64,000 nt of DNA from Catellatospora tritici (GTDB lineage: Bacteria; Actinomycetota; Actinomycetes; Mycobacteriales; Micromonosporaceae), in NCBI RefSeq assembly GCF_019083965.1, contig NZ_JAHRCY010000001.1, positions 248,001 through 312,000 of the forward strand, in the 5' to 3' direction. The notes beneath the pieces are model-generated. The model was given only the letters and a program-made list of their open reading frames with translations, was not told the origin of the DNA and did no database searches. Positions 16,458 to 27,153 of the stretch are shown piece after piece. The position numbers were made by a program, and so were the translations under genes. Within the stretch, counting starts at the first letter, position 1; each line of letters opens with the position of its first letter.

Positions 16458-18833
16458 TCAACTGCTCCCGGATGTTGGGACGGCAGTGTCGTGACGTTCG
16501 GTTCCGTTGCCGACCAGGCCGTGGATACCCATCGTCATGCCGCCGTTTCCGGCCGGTTTCGGCAGCCCCGTCGGGCGTGGCTGGCCGCTCTGCCCGGCCT
16601 GCCCGCGGGTGGACGACGCCACCAGCATCGCCTCCAGGTGCTCGGCGGGCACCCCCATGCCGAACAGCTGACCCTGCCCGTACGGGCAGCCGGCCGCCTC
16701 GACCAGCTTGCGGTGCTGCGGCTCGCTCATCCCCTCCGCGATGACCTGCAGGCCCAGTCGCTGCCCCAGGCGCACCACCACGTCCACCATGGGCGCGCCG
16801 GGACCCTGGTCGGTCGGGGCGTCGATGACCAGACTCCGGTCGATCTTGAGGATGTCCACCGGCATGCTGCGCAGCTGTCCGAGTGACGAATATCCCGCCC
16901 CGAAGTCGTCCAGCGCGATGCGCACGCCCAGCGCCCGCAGCGCCGACAGGGTCCGGCGGAACTCGTCGATGTCGGTGGCGACCGCGTGCTCGGTCACCTC
17001 CAGCACCAACCGCGAGGGCGCCACCCCGTGCGTGCGCAGCACGTCCTTGACCGCCGTGGCGTAACGGGTGGAGTGCAACTCGCGAGGCGAGATGTTGACC
17101 GAGACCCAGACGTCGTACCCGTCGGCGACCCAGCGCGACAGCTGGCGACAGGCGGTGTTGAGCACCCAGGCGCCCACCGCCTCGATCTGGCCCGTCTCCT
17201 CGGCGATCGGGATGAACTCCAGCGGCGTGACCGTACCGAGCTCCGGATGCGTCCAGCGGATGAGCGCCTCGGCGCCGACCATGCCGTACTTGGGCAGGGC
17301 CACCACCGGCTGGTAGACCAGCTTGAACTCGTCGCGGTCGACGGCGGTGCGCAGCGCGTGCTCGATCGCGGTGCGGCGGCGCAGCTGGCGGTCGTACACC
17401 TCGTCGTAGAGCTCGACCCGGTTCTTGCCGCGCTGCTTGGCCGAGCGCAGCGCCAGGTCGGCGTTGCGCAGCAGGGTGGGCACCGTGTCGGCCTCGGCGC
17501 ACCCGGCCAGGCCGATGCTGGCCGACAGGAAGATGTCGGCCGCCCCGTGCTGGTACGGCCGGGCCAGCACGTTCAGCAGCCGCTGGGCCACCTTGGCCGC
17601 CTCGGCCTGCTTGCTCCACATCAGCACCGCGAACTCGTCGCCGCCCAGCCGCGCCGCCAGGTCACCGGGGCGCAGGTTGAGCCGCAGCCGCTGGCCGACC
17701 TCGATCAGCACCGCGTCGCCGACGTCGTGGCCGCGCATGTCGTTGACGTTCTTGAAGCCGTCCAGATCCAGCGTGAGCAGCACGCACGGCGGCCCGTTCA
17801 CCGCGTCGAGGTAGAGCGTGCGCAGCAGGCCGCGGCGGTTGGCCAGGCCGGTCAGCGGGTCGGTGTGGGCCAGCTCCCGGAAGTGCGACTCGCTGTCGGC
17901 CAGCCGCTGGTTGGCCCGGCGTACGTCGAGGATGGCCAGGTACTGCCGCCCCGCCATGAAGAAGCCGTTGGAGATGCCGACCAGCGCGGTCACCATCTCG
18001 ATGCCCTGGCTCTGGGTGTACCCGTGCACCGCCACGAACGAGATCGCCAGCACCGGCACCAGGCCGGTGGCCAGGCCGGAGCTGGGCGAGGCGGACTCGG
18101 TGTCGTGGGTGCGCGCCTGCGGGGCCGGGCCGACGAACCACAGCGCCGCGCCCGCCGGGATCATGAGCCCGCCGAGCAGCACGATCGGGCCCCAGCCGGC
18201 GCACGCGCCCAGTGCGACGGCGGTCATGCCGACCGAGGCCAGGGCGGCGCCCGCGCTGTGGCGCAGCAGCGGCCCGCGGCGCAGTTGCGCCCGCACCACC
18301 AGCACCACGCTCAACCCCACCACCACGCAGGTGAGGACGGTCGCCATCAGCACCGGCATGCAGGTCTTGGGCACGGCGGTGCTCATGCCGTGGGCGTGCG
18401 GATGGGTGCTGAGCAGCACCGTCCACAGCACGATGAACAGGGCCGAGGCGCCCATCAGCGACTCGAGCATCAGACGCAGCCGCGCCCCCTCGCCGATCAC
18501 CTGATCGATGATCTCCAGGAGCGCCGCGACCAGCAGCAGCGCCGCCACCGAGGCGGGCAGGCCGAGCAGGCCGCCGAGCATGATGCGGCTGCCGACCCGG
18601 TCGTCCCAGCCGTCGTCCCAGCGCATGGTGTGCAGCCAGGCGATCGGGGCCGCCACCGCATACAGAACCAGCGCACCGGCGCACAGCCGATTCGCGCGGA
18701 CGACCAGGCCCTGCTGGTCGGCCAGCCGATTGGTCGCCATCGCCCAGACTGCGGGCACAGCGGTCACCACGCTCGCCAGAACGGCTATCGCGAGCCCCGG
18801 GGGGAGGTCCACGGATCCACTCTGCCCGAGCAT
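16458..18833 (-). CDS. Membrane GGDEF-EAL protein (c-di-GMP turnover)
   Basis: About 791 residues. An N-terminal membrane region with roughly seven or eight hydrophobic segments (from LAIAVLASVVTAVPAVWAMA through VPVLAISFVAVHGYTQ) is followed by a GGDEF domain with intact RLGGDEFAVL (about 395) and an EAL domain with AEALIRW (about 522), VTEHAVATDI, ALDDFGAGYSSLGQLRSMPV and VIAEGMSEPQH. Key catalytic signatures of both halves are present, so it could both make and break c-di-GMP; which dominates cannot be read off. ATG 18833 or GTG 18812 may be the start; neither has a good ribosome site. It is divergent from ilvD and only 14 bases upstream of the leader peptide start. Confidence 0.88.
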   Translation of the reverse strand: MLGQSGSVDLPPGLAIAVLASVVTAVPAVWAMATNRLADQQGLVVRANRLCAGALVLYAVAAPIAWLHTMRWDDGWDDRVGSRIMLGGLLGLPASVAALLLVAALLEIIDQVIGEGARLRLMLESLMGASALFIVLWTVLLSTHPHAHGMSTAVPKTCMPVLMATVLTCVVVGLSVVLVVRAQLRRGPLLRHSAGAALASVGMTAVALGACAGWGPIVLLGGLMIPAGAALWFVGPAPQARTHDTESASPSSGLATGLVPVLAISFVAVHGYTQSQGIEMVTALVGISNGFFMAGRQYLAILDVRRANQRLADSESHFRELAHTDPLTGLANRRGLLRTLYLDAVNGPPCVLLTLDLDGFKNVNDMRGHDVGDAVLIEVGQRLRLNLRPGDLAARLGGDEFAVLMWSKQAEAAKVAQRLLNVLARPYQHGAADIFLSASIGLAGCAEADTVPTLLRNADLALRSAKQRGKNRVELYDEVYDRQLRRRTAIEHALRTAVDRDEFKLVYQPVVALPKYGMVGAEALIRWTHPELGTVTPLEFIPIAEETGQIEAVGAWVLNTACRQLSRWVADGYDVWVSVNISPRELHSTRYATAVKDVLRTHGVAPSRLVLEVTEHAVATDIDEFRRTLSALRALGVRIALDDFGAGYSSLGQLRSMPVDILKIDRSLVIDAPTDQGPGAPMVDVVVRLGQRLGLQVIAEGMSEPQHRKLVEAAGCPYGQGQLFGMGVPAEHLEAMLVASSTRGQAGQSGQPRPTGLPKPAGNGGMTMGIHGLVGNGTERHDTAVPTSGSS

Positions 18834-18944
18834 TGCGCACAAAGCGAGACACGCTGTGCGACATTCCCCCGAGTGACCGTCCCGAGAGTTGGACACGTCA
18901 CCGCTGAGCTGGGCGCGCCCCCGGCCGAGTGACACACTTGCGAC

Positions 18945-20789
18945 ATGCCCGAGTTGCGTTCCCGTACCTCCACCCACGGTCGCACGATGGCCGGCGCCCG
19001 AGCCCTGTGGCGCGCCACCGGCATGACCGACGACGATTTCGGCAAGCCGATCGTCGCGATCGCGAACAGCTTCACCCAGTTCGTGCCGGGGCACGTACAC
19101 CTCAAGGACCTCGGCGGCCTGGTGGCCGACGCGGTGTTCGAGGCGGGCGGCGTCGGCCGCGAGTTCAACACCATCGCCGTGGACGACGGCATCGCCATGG
19201 GCCACGGCGGCATGCTCTACTCGCTGCCCAGCCGCGAGCTGATCGCCGACGCGGTCGAGTACATGGTGAACGCGCACTGCGCCGACGCGCTGGTCTGCAT
19301 CTCCAACTGCGACAAGATCACCCCCGGCATGCTGCTGGCCGCGCTGCGGCTCAACATCCCGACCGTGTTCGTCTCCGGCGGCCCGATGGAGGCCGGCAAG
19401 ACCGTCGCGGTCGAGGGCGTGGTGCACACCAAGCTCGACCTGATCGACGCCATGGTCGCCGCCTCCGACGACAAGGTCAGCGACGAGCAGCTCGGCCGCA
19501 TCGAGCGCTCCGCCTGCCCGACCTGCGGCTCCTGCTCCGGCATGTTCACCGCCAACTCGATGAACTGCCTCACCGAGGCCATCGGCCTGGCCCTGCCCGG
19601 CAACGGCTCGACCCTGGCCACGCACGCCGCCCGCAAGGCGCTGTTCGAGCGCGCCGGGTCGCTGATCGTGGACCTGTGCAAGCGCTACTACGAGGGCGAC
19701 GACGCGTCGGTGCTGCCGCGCGCCATCGCCTCCCGTGAGGCGTTCGAGAACGCGGTCGCGCTCGACGTGGCCATGGGCGGCTCGACCAACACCGTGCTGC
19801 ACCTGCTGGCCGCCGCGCGAGAGGCCGAGCTGGACTTCGGCGTGGCCGACATCGACGCGATCTCGCGCCGGGTGCCGTGCCTGGCCAAGGTCGCGCCCAA
19901 CAGCCAGCAGTACCACATGGAGGACGTGCACCGCGCCGGCGGCATCCCGGCCCTGCTCGGCGAGCTGAACCGCGGCGGAAAGCTGCACACCAACGTCCAC
20001 TCGGTGCACTCGCCCGACCTGCAGAGCTGGCTCGACGACTGGGACATCCGCAGCGGCAGGACGCTGCCAGAGGCGGAGCGGCTGTTCCACGCCGCGCCGG
20101 GCGGGGTGCGCACCACGCAGCCGTTCAGCACCGAGAACGTGTGGTCCACGCTGGACACCGACGCGGCGAACGGCTGCATCCGGTCGGTCGAGCACGCGTA
20201 CACGGTGGACGGCGGCTTGGCCATCCTGCACGGCAACCTCGCCCCGGACGGCGCGGTGGTCAAGACCGCGGGCGTCGGCGAGGAGAGCCTGCGCTTCCGC
20301 GGCCCCGCCAAGGTGTTCGAGTCGCAGGACGACGCCGTCACCGCCATCCTCGCCAACGAGATCGTCGCCGGTGACGTCGTGGTGATCCGCTACGAGGGAC
20401 CGCGCGGCGGCCCCGGCATGCAGGAGATGCTCTACCCGACCTCATTCCTCAAGGGCCGGGGCCTGGGCAAGGCCTGCGCACTGATCACCGACGGCCGCTT
20501 CTCCGGCGGCACCAGCGGCCTGTCCATCGGCCACATCTCGCCCGAGGCGGCGGGCGGCGGCCTGATCGCGCTGGTCGAGAACGGCGACATGATCGCGATC
20601 GACATCCCGGCCCGCACCCTGGAGCTGGACGTCGCCTGGGACGTCCTCTCCGAGCGCCGCCTCCACCAGGAGAAGCGCGACAAGCCGTACACCCCGCTGG
20701 ACCGCGACCGCCCGGTCTCCGCCGCCCTGCGCGCCTACGCCTCCATGGCCACCAGCGCCTCCGACGGCGCCTACCGCCGCGTCCCGTAA
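18945..20789 (+). CDS. ilvD: Dihydroxy-acid dehydratase
   Basis: 614 residues. Dehydrates 2,3-dihydroxy acids to 2-oxo acids, the third common step of Val and Ile synthesis. Fe-S cluster cysteines are in LVCISNCDK (C122) and [17 protein letters not shown] (C194/C197 region), with the substrate-binding [19 protein letters not shown] near the C terminus. No Shine-Dalgarno is visible before ATG 18945; a CACACT element about 6 bases upstream hints at a leaderless message. It is separate from and convergent in function with ilvBNC. A bidirectional hairpin follows. Confidence 0.97.
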   Translation: MPELRSRTSTHGRTMAGARALWRATGMTDDDFGKPIVAIANSFTQFVPGHVHLKDLGGLVADAVFEAGGVGREFNTIAVDDGIAMGHGGMLYSLPSRELIADAVEYMVNAHCADALVCISNCDKITPGMLLAALRLNIPTVFVSGGPMEAGKTVAVEGVVHTKLDLIDAMVAASDDKVSDEQLGRIERSACPTCGSCSGMFTANSMNCLTEAIGLALPGNGSTLATHAARKALFERAGSLIVDLCKRYYEGDDASVLPRAIASREAFENAVALDVAMGGSTNTVLHLLAAAREAELDFGVADIDAISRRVPCLAKVAPNSQQYHMEDVHRAGGIPALLGELNRGGKLHTNVHSVHSPDLQSWLDDWDIRSGRTLPEAERLFHAAPGGVRTTQPFSTENVWSTLDTDAANGCIRSVEHAYTVDGGLAILHGNLAPDGAVVKTAGVGEESLRFRGPAKVFESQDDAVTAILANEIVAGDVVVIRYEGPRGGPGMQEMLYPTSFLKGRGLGKACALITDGRFSGGTSGLSIGHISPEAAGGGLIALVENGDMIAIDIPARTLELDVAWDVLSERRLHQEKRDKPYTPLDRDRPVSAALRAYASMATSASDGAYRRVP

Positions 20790-20837
20790 CCCGCACCACC
20801 CTCGCCGCCCCGGCCCGCCTCGGGGCGGCCCACGCCC

Positions 20838-20898
20838 GTCGATCATGAACCTATGGCACGGTTCGACGGCGTGTCGCGGGCACAACTTCATGATCGAT
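20838..20898. repeat. Interspersed GTTCATGATCGAC repeat, copy 2
   Basis: Begins GTCGATCATGAACCTATGGC, continues ACGGTTCGACGGCGTGTCG and ends CAACTTCATGATCGAT, so its ends are inverted copies of each other. It sits between ilvD and the terminator hairpin. Confidence 0.75.
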
Positions 20899-20943
20899 AG
20901 ACAGAGGCGCCGTCTCCGGGAGACCGGGGCGGCGCCTCTGTCT
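20899..20943. terminator. Bidirectional terminator, ilvD / thioredoxin-fold gene
   Basis: Arms AGACAGAGGCGCCG (20899-20912) and CGGCGCCTCTGTCT (20930-20943) form a perfect 14-base stem between two convergent genes. Confidence 0.75.
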
Positions 20944-20955
20944 GGGCAGGGCGGG

Positions 20956-21525
20956 TCAGGCGGGCTCGTTCTCCGGGCGCCACTTGATGGAGCAGCCGCT
21001 GCTGGGGTGGTGCGGCTCGGGGACGGGGGTACGGGCCAGCACGTGGTCGATGGCGGCGGCCAGGTCCGCGCCCGTGACCGGGGTGTCGTTGCGGGGGCGG
21101 GAGTCGTCGAACTGGCCGCGGTAGGCGAGCTTGCGGTCGGCGTCGTACAGGAACAGGTCGGGGGTGCAGGCGGCGCGGTAGGCGAGCGCCACCTGCTGGT
21201 CGGCGTCGTACAGGTACGGGAACGCGAACCCGGCCCGGTGCGCCTGCTCGGCCAGCCGCTCCGGCGCGTCGTCGGGGTAGTTCTCCACGTCGTTGGCGCT
21301 GATCCCGACGACGGCCAGCCCCTTCGTCGCGTACGAGGCGGCGAGCTCGCCGAACACCTTCTCGACGTGCTTGACGTACGGGCAGTGGTTGGACAGGAAC
21401 GCCACCAGCAGCGCGGGCGAGTCGGCGAAGTCCTTGAGCGCCACCGGATCCCCGGTGATCGCAGACGGCAGCGAGAAGTCCGGCGCGGGCGTCCCGAGGT
21501 CCACCATGAACGAGTTGACAGCCAT
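20956..21525 (-). CDS. Thioredoxin-fold (AhpC/TSA-like redoxin) protein
   Basis: 189 residues. Thioredoxin fold with PAPDFSLPSAITGDPVALKD at the start, LLVAFLSNHCPYVKHVEKVF with a single HCPYVKH active-site-like cysteine, GISANDVENYPDDAPERLAE and VALAYRAACTPDLFLYDADR. It belongs to the redoxin group often annotated as thioredoxin-family or peroxiredoxin-like; the lack of a CxxC pair argues against a classical disulfide reductase. Start is taken at ATG 21525 (MAVNSFMVDLG); ATG 21534 is an alternative with GGGGGAG too close. Single gene, convergent with ilvD. Confidence 0.8.
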   Translation of the reverse strand: MAVNSFMVDLGTPAPDFSLPSAITGDPVALKDFADSPALLVAFLSNHCPYVKHVEKVFGELAASYATKGLAVVGISANDVENYPDDAPERLAEQAHRAGFAFPYLYDADQQVALAYRAACTPDLFLYDADRKLAYRGQFDDSRPRNDTPVTGADLAAAIDHVLARTPVPEPHHPSSGCSIKWRPENEPA

Positions 21526-21560
21526 GCCGACCATTCTCCCCCGCCCTGGCCGCCCGTAGC

Positions 21561-21685
21561 TCGATGATCACGGCGCCAGGTCGCGACACACCGTCGAACA
21601 CTTCGCCAGTGACGCGTCTCGGCGGCCCGCCTGGACGGCGGACCACCGTCATCTCCTCACCGGCGACCACAAGTTCATGATCAAC
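21561..21685. repeat. Divergent GTTCATGATC repeat, copy 3
   Basis: Contains CGATGATCACGGCGCCAGG, GCGACACACCGTCGAACAC and, at about 21672-21684, AGTTCATGATCAACG. The end motif is clear; the interior has diverged from the other copies. It occupies the divergent gap upstream of glyA. Confidence 0.5.
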
Positions 21686-21760
21686 GTGGCGTAGGGGGGC
21701 GGTTGGGGCGGGAGGGAGCGGGGTTAGGGTGGGGGTGAGCTGGGGAGAAGGAGTCACACC

Positions 21761-23026
<1,266 letters not shown>

Positions 23027-23066
23027 GCACCCGACACGGTTCATACTCGCCGGCTACCACGCCTTT

Positions 23067-23109
23067 GCTCAGCGTCATCCACCACTACGTTCCGGACGAC
23101 GCTGAGCAG
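23067..23109 (+). terminator. Hairpin after glyA
   Basis: Arms TGCTCAGCGTC (23067-23077) and GACGCTGAGCA (23099-23109), perfect 11-base stem with a 21-base loop, 40 bases past the glyA stop. No T-run. Confidence 0.5.
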
Positions 23110-23230
23110 GCGCTATCGGCGGCGACGTGCCGCACCCCGACGGCGCGGAATCGTGGGATGGTCCGCCCGCGGTCCCGCGCCGTCGCCCGTCGGTCATAGG
23201 CTGGCCGACACACACCACCCCGGGAGCCAC

Positions 23231-24247
23231 ATGAAGCGCGTCACCATCGCCGACATCGCCAGGGCCGCGGGCGTGTCCAAGGGCGCGGTCTCGTACGCAC
23301 TCAACGGCCGCCCCGGGGTCTCGGAAGAGACCCGCCGCCGCATCCTCGCCGTCGCCGACCAGTTCGGCTGGCACCCGAGCAGCGCCGCTCGCGCCCTGTC
23401 GGACGGCCGCACGGGTGTGCTCGGCATGATCGTCGACCGGCCCGCCCGGACGCTGGGCATCGAGTCGTTCTTCATGCAGCTCATCTCGGGCATCGAGGCC
23501 ACCCTGTCCGAGCACGACGTCAGCCTGCTGCTGCAGGTCACCGAGGACCCCGAGCGCGAGATCGCCACGTACCGCCGGTGGTGGGCGCAGCGCCGCGTGG
23601 ACGGCGTGATCCTGGTCGACCTGCGCCGCGACGACCCCCGGGTGCCGGTGCTGGAGGAGCTGAACCTGCCCTGCGTGATCATCGGCGGCCCCAACGGCCT
23701 CGGCAGCCTCCCCGGCGTATGGGCCGACGACGCCGCCGTCACCACCTCCGTGGTCGAGTACCTGGCCGCGCTCGGCCACCAGCGGATCGCCCGGGTCGCC
23801 GGGCTGGCCGACCTGTGGCACACCGCGCTGCGCGGGCAGGCCGTCTCCGCCGCCGCCGACCGGGTCGGCCTCACCGACGTGACCACGGTCTACACCGACT
23901 ACACCGGTGAGGAGGGCGCCCGCGCCACCCGCACGCTGCTGTCGCGGCGCCCGTCGCCCACCGCGATCATCTACGACAACGACACCATGGCGGTGGCGGG
24001 GCTGAGCGTGGCGCACGAGATGGGCATCGCGATCCCGCACCAGCTGTCCATCGTGGCCTGGGACGACTCGCCGCTGTGCCAGCTGGTGCACCCGCAGCTG
24101 TCGGCGGTCAGCCGCGACATCGCCGCGTACGGCGCGCACGCCGCCGCGCAGCTGCTGAAGATCCTCGACGGCATGCCGATGCGCAGCTTCCAGGACACCA
24201 CGCCCCAGCTCCTCCCGCGCGGAAGCACGGCTCCCCCGGCCGCCTGA
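23231..24247 (+). CDS. LacI-family transcriptional regulator
   Basis: 338 residues. N-terminal HTH (MKRVTIADIARAAGVSKGAV, SYALNGRPGVSEETRRRILA) followed by hinge ARALSDGRTGVLGMIV and the periplasmic-binding-protein-like effector domain, ending with AAQLLKILDGMPM. The effector, probably a carbohydrate or related small molecule, is not predictable. ATG 23231 has GGGAG close upstream. A TAGGCT element near 23198 may be its -10. No transporter or catabolic operon adjoins it, so its targets may lie elsewhere. Confidence 0.93.
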   Translation: MKRVTIADIARAAGVSKGAVSYALNGRPGVSEETRRRILAVADQFGWHPSSAARALSDGRTGVLGMIVDRPARTLGIESFFMQLISGIEATLSEHDVSLLLQVTEDPEREIATYRRWWAQRRVDGVILVDLRRDDPRVPVLEELNLPCVIIGGPNGLGSLPGVWADDAAVTTSVVEYLAALGHQRIARVAGLADLWHTALRGQAVSAAADRVGLTDVTTVYTDYTGEEGARATRTLLSRRPSPTAIIYDNDTMAVAGLSVAHEMGIAIPHQLSIVAWDDSPLCQLVHPQLSAVSRDIAAYGAHAAAQLLKILDGMPMRSFQDTTPQLLPRGSTAPPAA

Positions 24248-24315
24248 CCAGACCACGGCTCGTCGCGGCACGCCGCCGCGGTCGCGGACGCGCCAAGCGA
24301 CCCCCGTAGCCCGTC

Positions 24316-24321
24316 TATGCT
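24316..24321 (+). promoter_or_regulatory. -10-like TATGCT
   Basis: TATGCT ends 6 bases before ATG 24328; no ribosome site is visible, consistent with a leaderless transcript. Confidence 0.4.
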
Positions 24322-24327
24322 CGCCCC

Positions 24328-24885
24328 ATGACGCTGACGGCGGCCGTGGCCCGGGACCTGCTCGCGGCCCTGCCCGGCCGGGTGGGGCCGCCGCTGGGCG
24401 AGGGCGAGCTGGCGTATGCCGAGCGCTCGTACGGCTTTCGGTTCAATCCCGACCACCGCACGCTGCTGGCGGCCGGGCTGCCGCTGGGCGAGCGCTGGCC
24501 CGACTGGCGCGACGGCGACCCGGGCGGGCTGCGCGACGCGCTGGACGCCCCGATCGACGGGGTGCTGTTCGACGTGCAGGAGAACGGGTTCTGGCTCGAC
24601 TCCTGGGGCGACCGGCCGCGACGGCTCACCCTGGCGCTGTCGGTGGCGCGGCGGCGGCTGGGCGAAGCCCCACGGCTGATCCCCGTGTACGGCCACCGCT
24701 ACGCCCCCGGCCTGCCCGAATCCGGCCTGCCGGTCTTCTCCGTCATGCAGACCGACGTCATCGTCTACGGCGCCGACCTCGCCACGTACCTGCGCCGCGA
24801 GTTCGACCTGCCCACCGCCGTGGACTCCCCCGCCCCCGTCGAGTCCCCGGCCAAGCCCGTCCCGTTCTGGTCTGACCTGCTCTGA
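24328..24885 (+). CDS. SMI1/KNR4-like hypothetical protein
   Basis: 185 residues, no signal or membrane segment. The sequence ELAYAERSYGFRFNPDHRTL followed by AAGLPLGERWPDW resembles the SMI1/KNR4 (SUKH) fold, in which a conserved helix and strand pattern binds protein partners; some SUKH members are contact-toxin immunity proteins but many are house-keeping. No toxin-like gene is adjacent, so an immunity role is not supported. Probably leaderless. Confidence 0.55.
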   Translation: MTLTAAVARDLLAALPGRVGPPLGEGELAYAERSYGFRFNPDHRTLLAAGLPLGERWPDWRDGDPGGLRDALDAPIDGVLFDVQENGFWLDSWGDRPRRLTLALSVARRRLGEAPRLIPVYGHRYAPGLPESGLPVFSVMQTDVIVYGADLATYLRREFDLPTAVDSPAPVESPAKPVPFWSDLL

Positions 24886-24905
24886 CCCCGGAGCGGGTCA
24901 TCGCG

Positions 24906-25598
24906 TCACAGCAGGGCGTAGACAGTGGTGGCGTGAGCCACCAGGGCACCCTTGGCGGTCATGGTGATGTCGGCGAAGGCCATGGTGCGGCCGAGTTTGG
25001 TCAGGCGGGCGGTGACCAGCACGTCGCTCCCGAGCACCGGCCGCTGGAACGTGGTGGACAGCTGCACCGTCGTCATCGGCACGAACCCGCCCCGGGCCGC
25101 GCTGACCGCGATCACGGTGGCCGTGTCGGCGGCGGCCATCAGCGCCTGCCCGCTGAGCGCGCCGCCCTCCCGGGCCAGCCGGTCCGACCAGGGCAGTCGC
25201 AGGGTGGCCCAGTCCGGGCCGGTCTCGGCCACGGTCAGGCCCAGCTCCAGCACCCAGGGCGCGAAGTTCTCGGCGAGCACCCGGTCGCCGTCGAAGACGG
25301 CCGTCTCCTGCGCCACGGGCCCGCTGCCGCCCGCGACACTGGGCAGCACCTGGACCTCCGCGCCGGACGGGACCGGCGTCTCCTGGCCGTCGAGCATGCG
25401 GCAGTCCTCTCCGTCGACGTACACGTTGACATAGCGGCGCAGCTCGCCGCGTTCGTCACGCAGCCGCCTGCCCAGCCGGGGCCAGCGCCGCGACACCTCG
25501 TCGAGCACCGCGCGCAGCGTACCGCCGGAGTCGACCTCCAGCCGCGACTCGCCGCCGGACTCGGTCCGCAGCGGGCCCGGCACCAGCACGGTGACCAT
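24906..25598 (-). CDS. MoaD/ThiS-like domain fused to a PaaI-type hotdog thioesterase
   Basis: 230 residues in one uninterrupted frame. Residues 1-91 are a beta-grasp ubiquitin-like MoaD/ThiS domain (MVTVLVPGPLR, RYVNVYVDGEDCRMLDGQET, VPSGAEVQVLPSVAGG) ending in the Gly-Gly at 90-91 that in stand-alone carriers is the C-terminal thiocarboxylation site. Here it is followed by a hotdog domain (FAPWVLELGLTVAETGPDWA, LAREGGALSGQALMAAADTA) of the PaaI acyl-CoA thioesterase type. An in-frame GTG near residue 96 could give a separate thioesterase. ATG 25598 overlaps the stop of the BNR-repeat gene by ATGA. Confidence 0.75.
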   Translation of the reverse strand: MVTVLVPGPLRTESGGESRLEVDSGGTLRAVLDEVSRRWPRLGRRLRDERGELRRYVNVYVDGEDCRMLDGQETPVPSGAEVQVLPSVAGGSGPVAQETAVFDGDRVLAENFAPWVLELGLTVAETGPDWATLRLPWSDRLAREGGALSGQALMAAADTATVIAVSAARGGFVPMTTVQLSTTFQRPVLGSDVLVTARLTKLGRTMAFADITMTAKGALVAHATTVYALL

Positions 25599-26689
25599 CA
25601 GAGCCGCACCGCCCGCACGCACAGCACGTCGGGCAGGTGCGCGGCGGCCAGCGCCCAGCTGTCACCCTCGTCGGCGCTGGCGTACACCTCGCCGGTGCGG
25701 GTGCCGAAGTAGACCCCGACCGGATCGGCGTCGTCGACGCACATCGCGTCACGCAGCACCGACGGGTAGAACGGGGCCGTGGGCAGGCCGTACGCCTGGG
25801 GCGACCAGGTCCCGCCCGCGTCGGTGGTGCGGAACACCCGGCACTTGAAGTCGACCGGGAACCGCTGCGCGTCGGCGGTGAGCGGGAAGTTCCACACCGT
25901 CCCGCCCCGGCGCGGGTGCGCCACGATCGGAAAGCCGAAGTCGCTGGGCAGCGAGTCGGCGATCGAGTTCCAGCTGCGGCCGTCGTCGTCGGAGCGGTAG
26001 ACCCCGTGGTGGTTCTGCAGGTACAGCCGCTCGGGGTCGGCGGCGTCGCGGGCGACCTTGTGCACACACTGGCCGAACTCCGGGAACCGGTCCGGCTCGG
26101 GCAGGAACACCGCCTGGATGCCGGTGTTGGCGGCGTGCCAGCTCTGCCCGCCGTCCTCGGTGCGGTAGACGCCGCCGGTGGAGATCGCGACCAGCACCCG
26201 GCGCGGGTCGGTGGGGTGCGGCAGCACGGTGTGGAACGCCTGCCCGCCGAAGCCGGCGTCCCAGCGCGGCCGGTGCGGGTGGTCCCACAGACCGCGGACC
26301 AGCTCGAACGTGGTGCCGCCGTTGGTGGAGCGGAACACCGCACCCGGTTCGGTGCCCGCCCAGACGACGTCCGGCTCGGCGGCCGGGCCGGGGGCGATCG
26401 CCCACACCCGGCGCAGCGCGGTGTCGGTGTCGGCGGGGAAGGCCAGCGGGGCGTGGTCGGGCTCGCGCCAGCAGCCGCCGAGGTCGTCGCTGACGGCGAC
26501 GCTCGGCCCGAAGTGGGAGCTGTCCACGCCGGCCAGCAGCCGGGGCGTGGACCGCCGCCGGTCGATGCCCACGGCGTATACCGAGGTCATCGGGAACTGG
26601 GGCACCGAGACATCCCAGGCGTCACCGACCCGGTCCCGGCGGGCCAGAAACAGTCCCTTCGCGGTGCCTATCAGCAGCAGTACGGTCAT
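25598..26689 (-). CDS. BNR/WD40-like beta-propeller protein
   Basis: 363 residues. Repeated S-x-D-x-G-x-x-W-like motifs (VSDDLGGCWRE, RSTNGGTTFE, RTEDGGQSWH, RSDDDGRSWN, RTTDAGGTWS, ASADEGDSWA) make a sialidase-type (BNR/Asp-box) or YVTN-like propeller. No signal peptide, and no sialidase catalytic arginine triad was identified, so enzymatic activity is not claimed. GAGG lies upstream of ATG 26689. The stop overlaps the start of the MoaD-hotdog gene, and this pairing with a MoaD-type gene recurs in actinobacteria as far as I know. Confidence 0.8.
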   Translation of the reverse strand: MTVLLLIGTAKGLFLARRDRVGDAWDVSVPQFPMTSVYAVGIDRRRSTPRLLAGVDSSHFGPSVAVSDDLGGCWREPDHAPLAFPADTDTALRRVWAIAPGPAAEPDVVWAGTEPGAVFRSTNGGTTFELVRGLWDHPHRPRWDAGFGGQAFHTVLPHPTDPRRVLVAISTGGVYRTEDGGQSWHAANTGIQAVFLPEPDRFPEFGQCVHKVARDAADPERLYLQNHHGVYRSDDDGRSWNSIADSLPSDFGFPIVAHPRRGGTVWNFPLTADAQRFPVDFKCRVFRTTDAGGTWSPQAYGLPTAPFYPSVLRDAMCVDDADPVGVYFGTRTGEVYASADEGDSWALAAAHLPDVLCVRAVRL

Positions 26690-26779
26690 CGTCGACCTCG
26701 CTCCAACCTGTGGATTGCCGAATGCGGGCCAGTATGCCCGTGACGTCCGACACAAAAGACTACGTGGAACAATCGGCCC

Positions 26780-27124
26780 GTGACCCGCTTCCGCCTGCCC
26801 GCCCCCATCAGCGTCGCCGCCGCCATCACCGCGATCGGGGCGCTGCCGATCGCCGCCCTCGGCGGCCTGTATCCACTGGTGCTGGTGGTGCCACTGGTGA
26901 TCGCGGTGTGGGCGTGGCGGGCCGGGACCGACGCCGACGGCGACGGCCTGCACGTGCGCGCGCTGCTGGCCACCCGGGACATCGCCTGGGCGCAGATAGA
27001 CGAGCTGCGGGTGGACGGCCCGCGCCGGGTGGTCGCGGCGCTGCTCGACGGCACGGTGGTCCCGCTGACCGCGGTACGCCCCACCGACCTGCCGAAACTC
27101 GCCGCCACCGCCAACCACGCCTGA
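26780..27124 (+). CDS. Small membrane protein with PH-like domain
   Basis: 114 residues. Two close hydrophobic segments (SVAAAITAIGALPIAALGGL, YPLVLVVPLVIAVWAW) precede DGLHVRALLATRDIAWAQID, a short bacterial PH-like (bPH) domain. GTG start at 26780 with AACAAT-like -10 about 6 bases before. Function unknown; it is divergent from the BNR/MoaD operon. Confidence 0.7.
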   Translation: MTRFRLPAPISVAAAITAIGALPIAALGGLYPLVLVVPLVIAVWAWRAGTDADGDGLHVRALLATRDIAWAQIDELRVDGPRRVVAALLDGTVVPLTAVRPTDLPKLAATANHA

Positions 27125-27153
27125 CCCCGGCGTGCGGCGCGGCCACGGTTTTC

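Noticed and set aside
16278..16460. T-box riboswitch before ilvB
   Set aside because: No conserved T-box motif; a leader peptide and terminator fit better.
16458..20231. Upstream extension of the first GGDEF-EAL frame
   Set aside because: The extra part overlaps ilvD on the other strand and has no domain; the helix region starts near 18833.
24328..24885. Contact-toxin immunity gene (SUKH)
   Set aside because: No toxin-like or polymorphic gene adjoins it.
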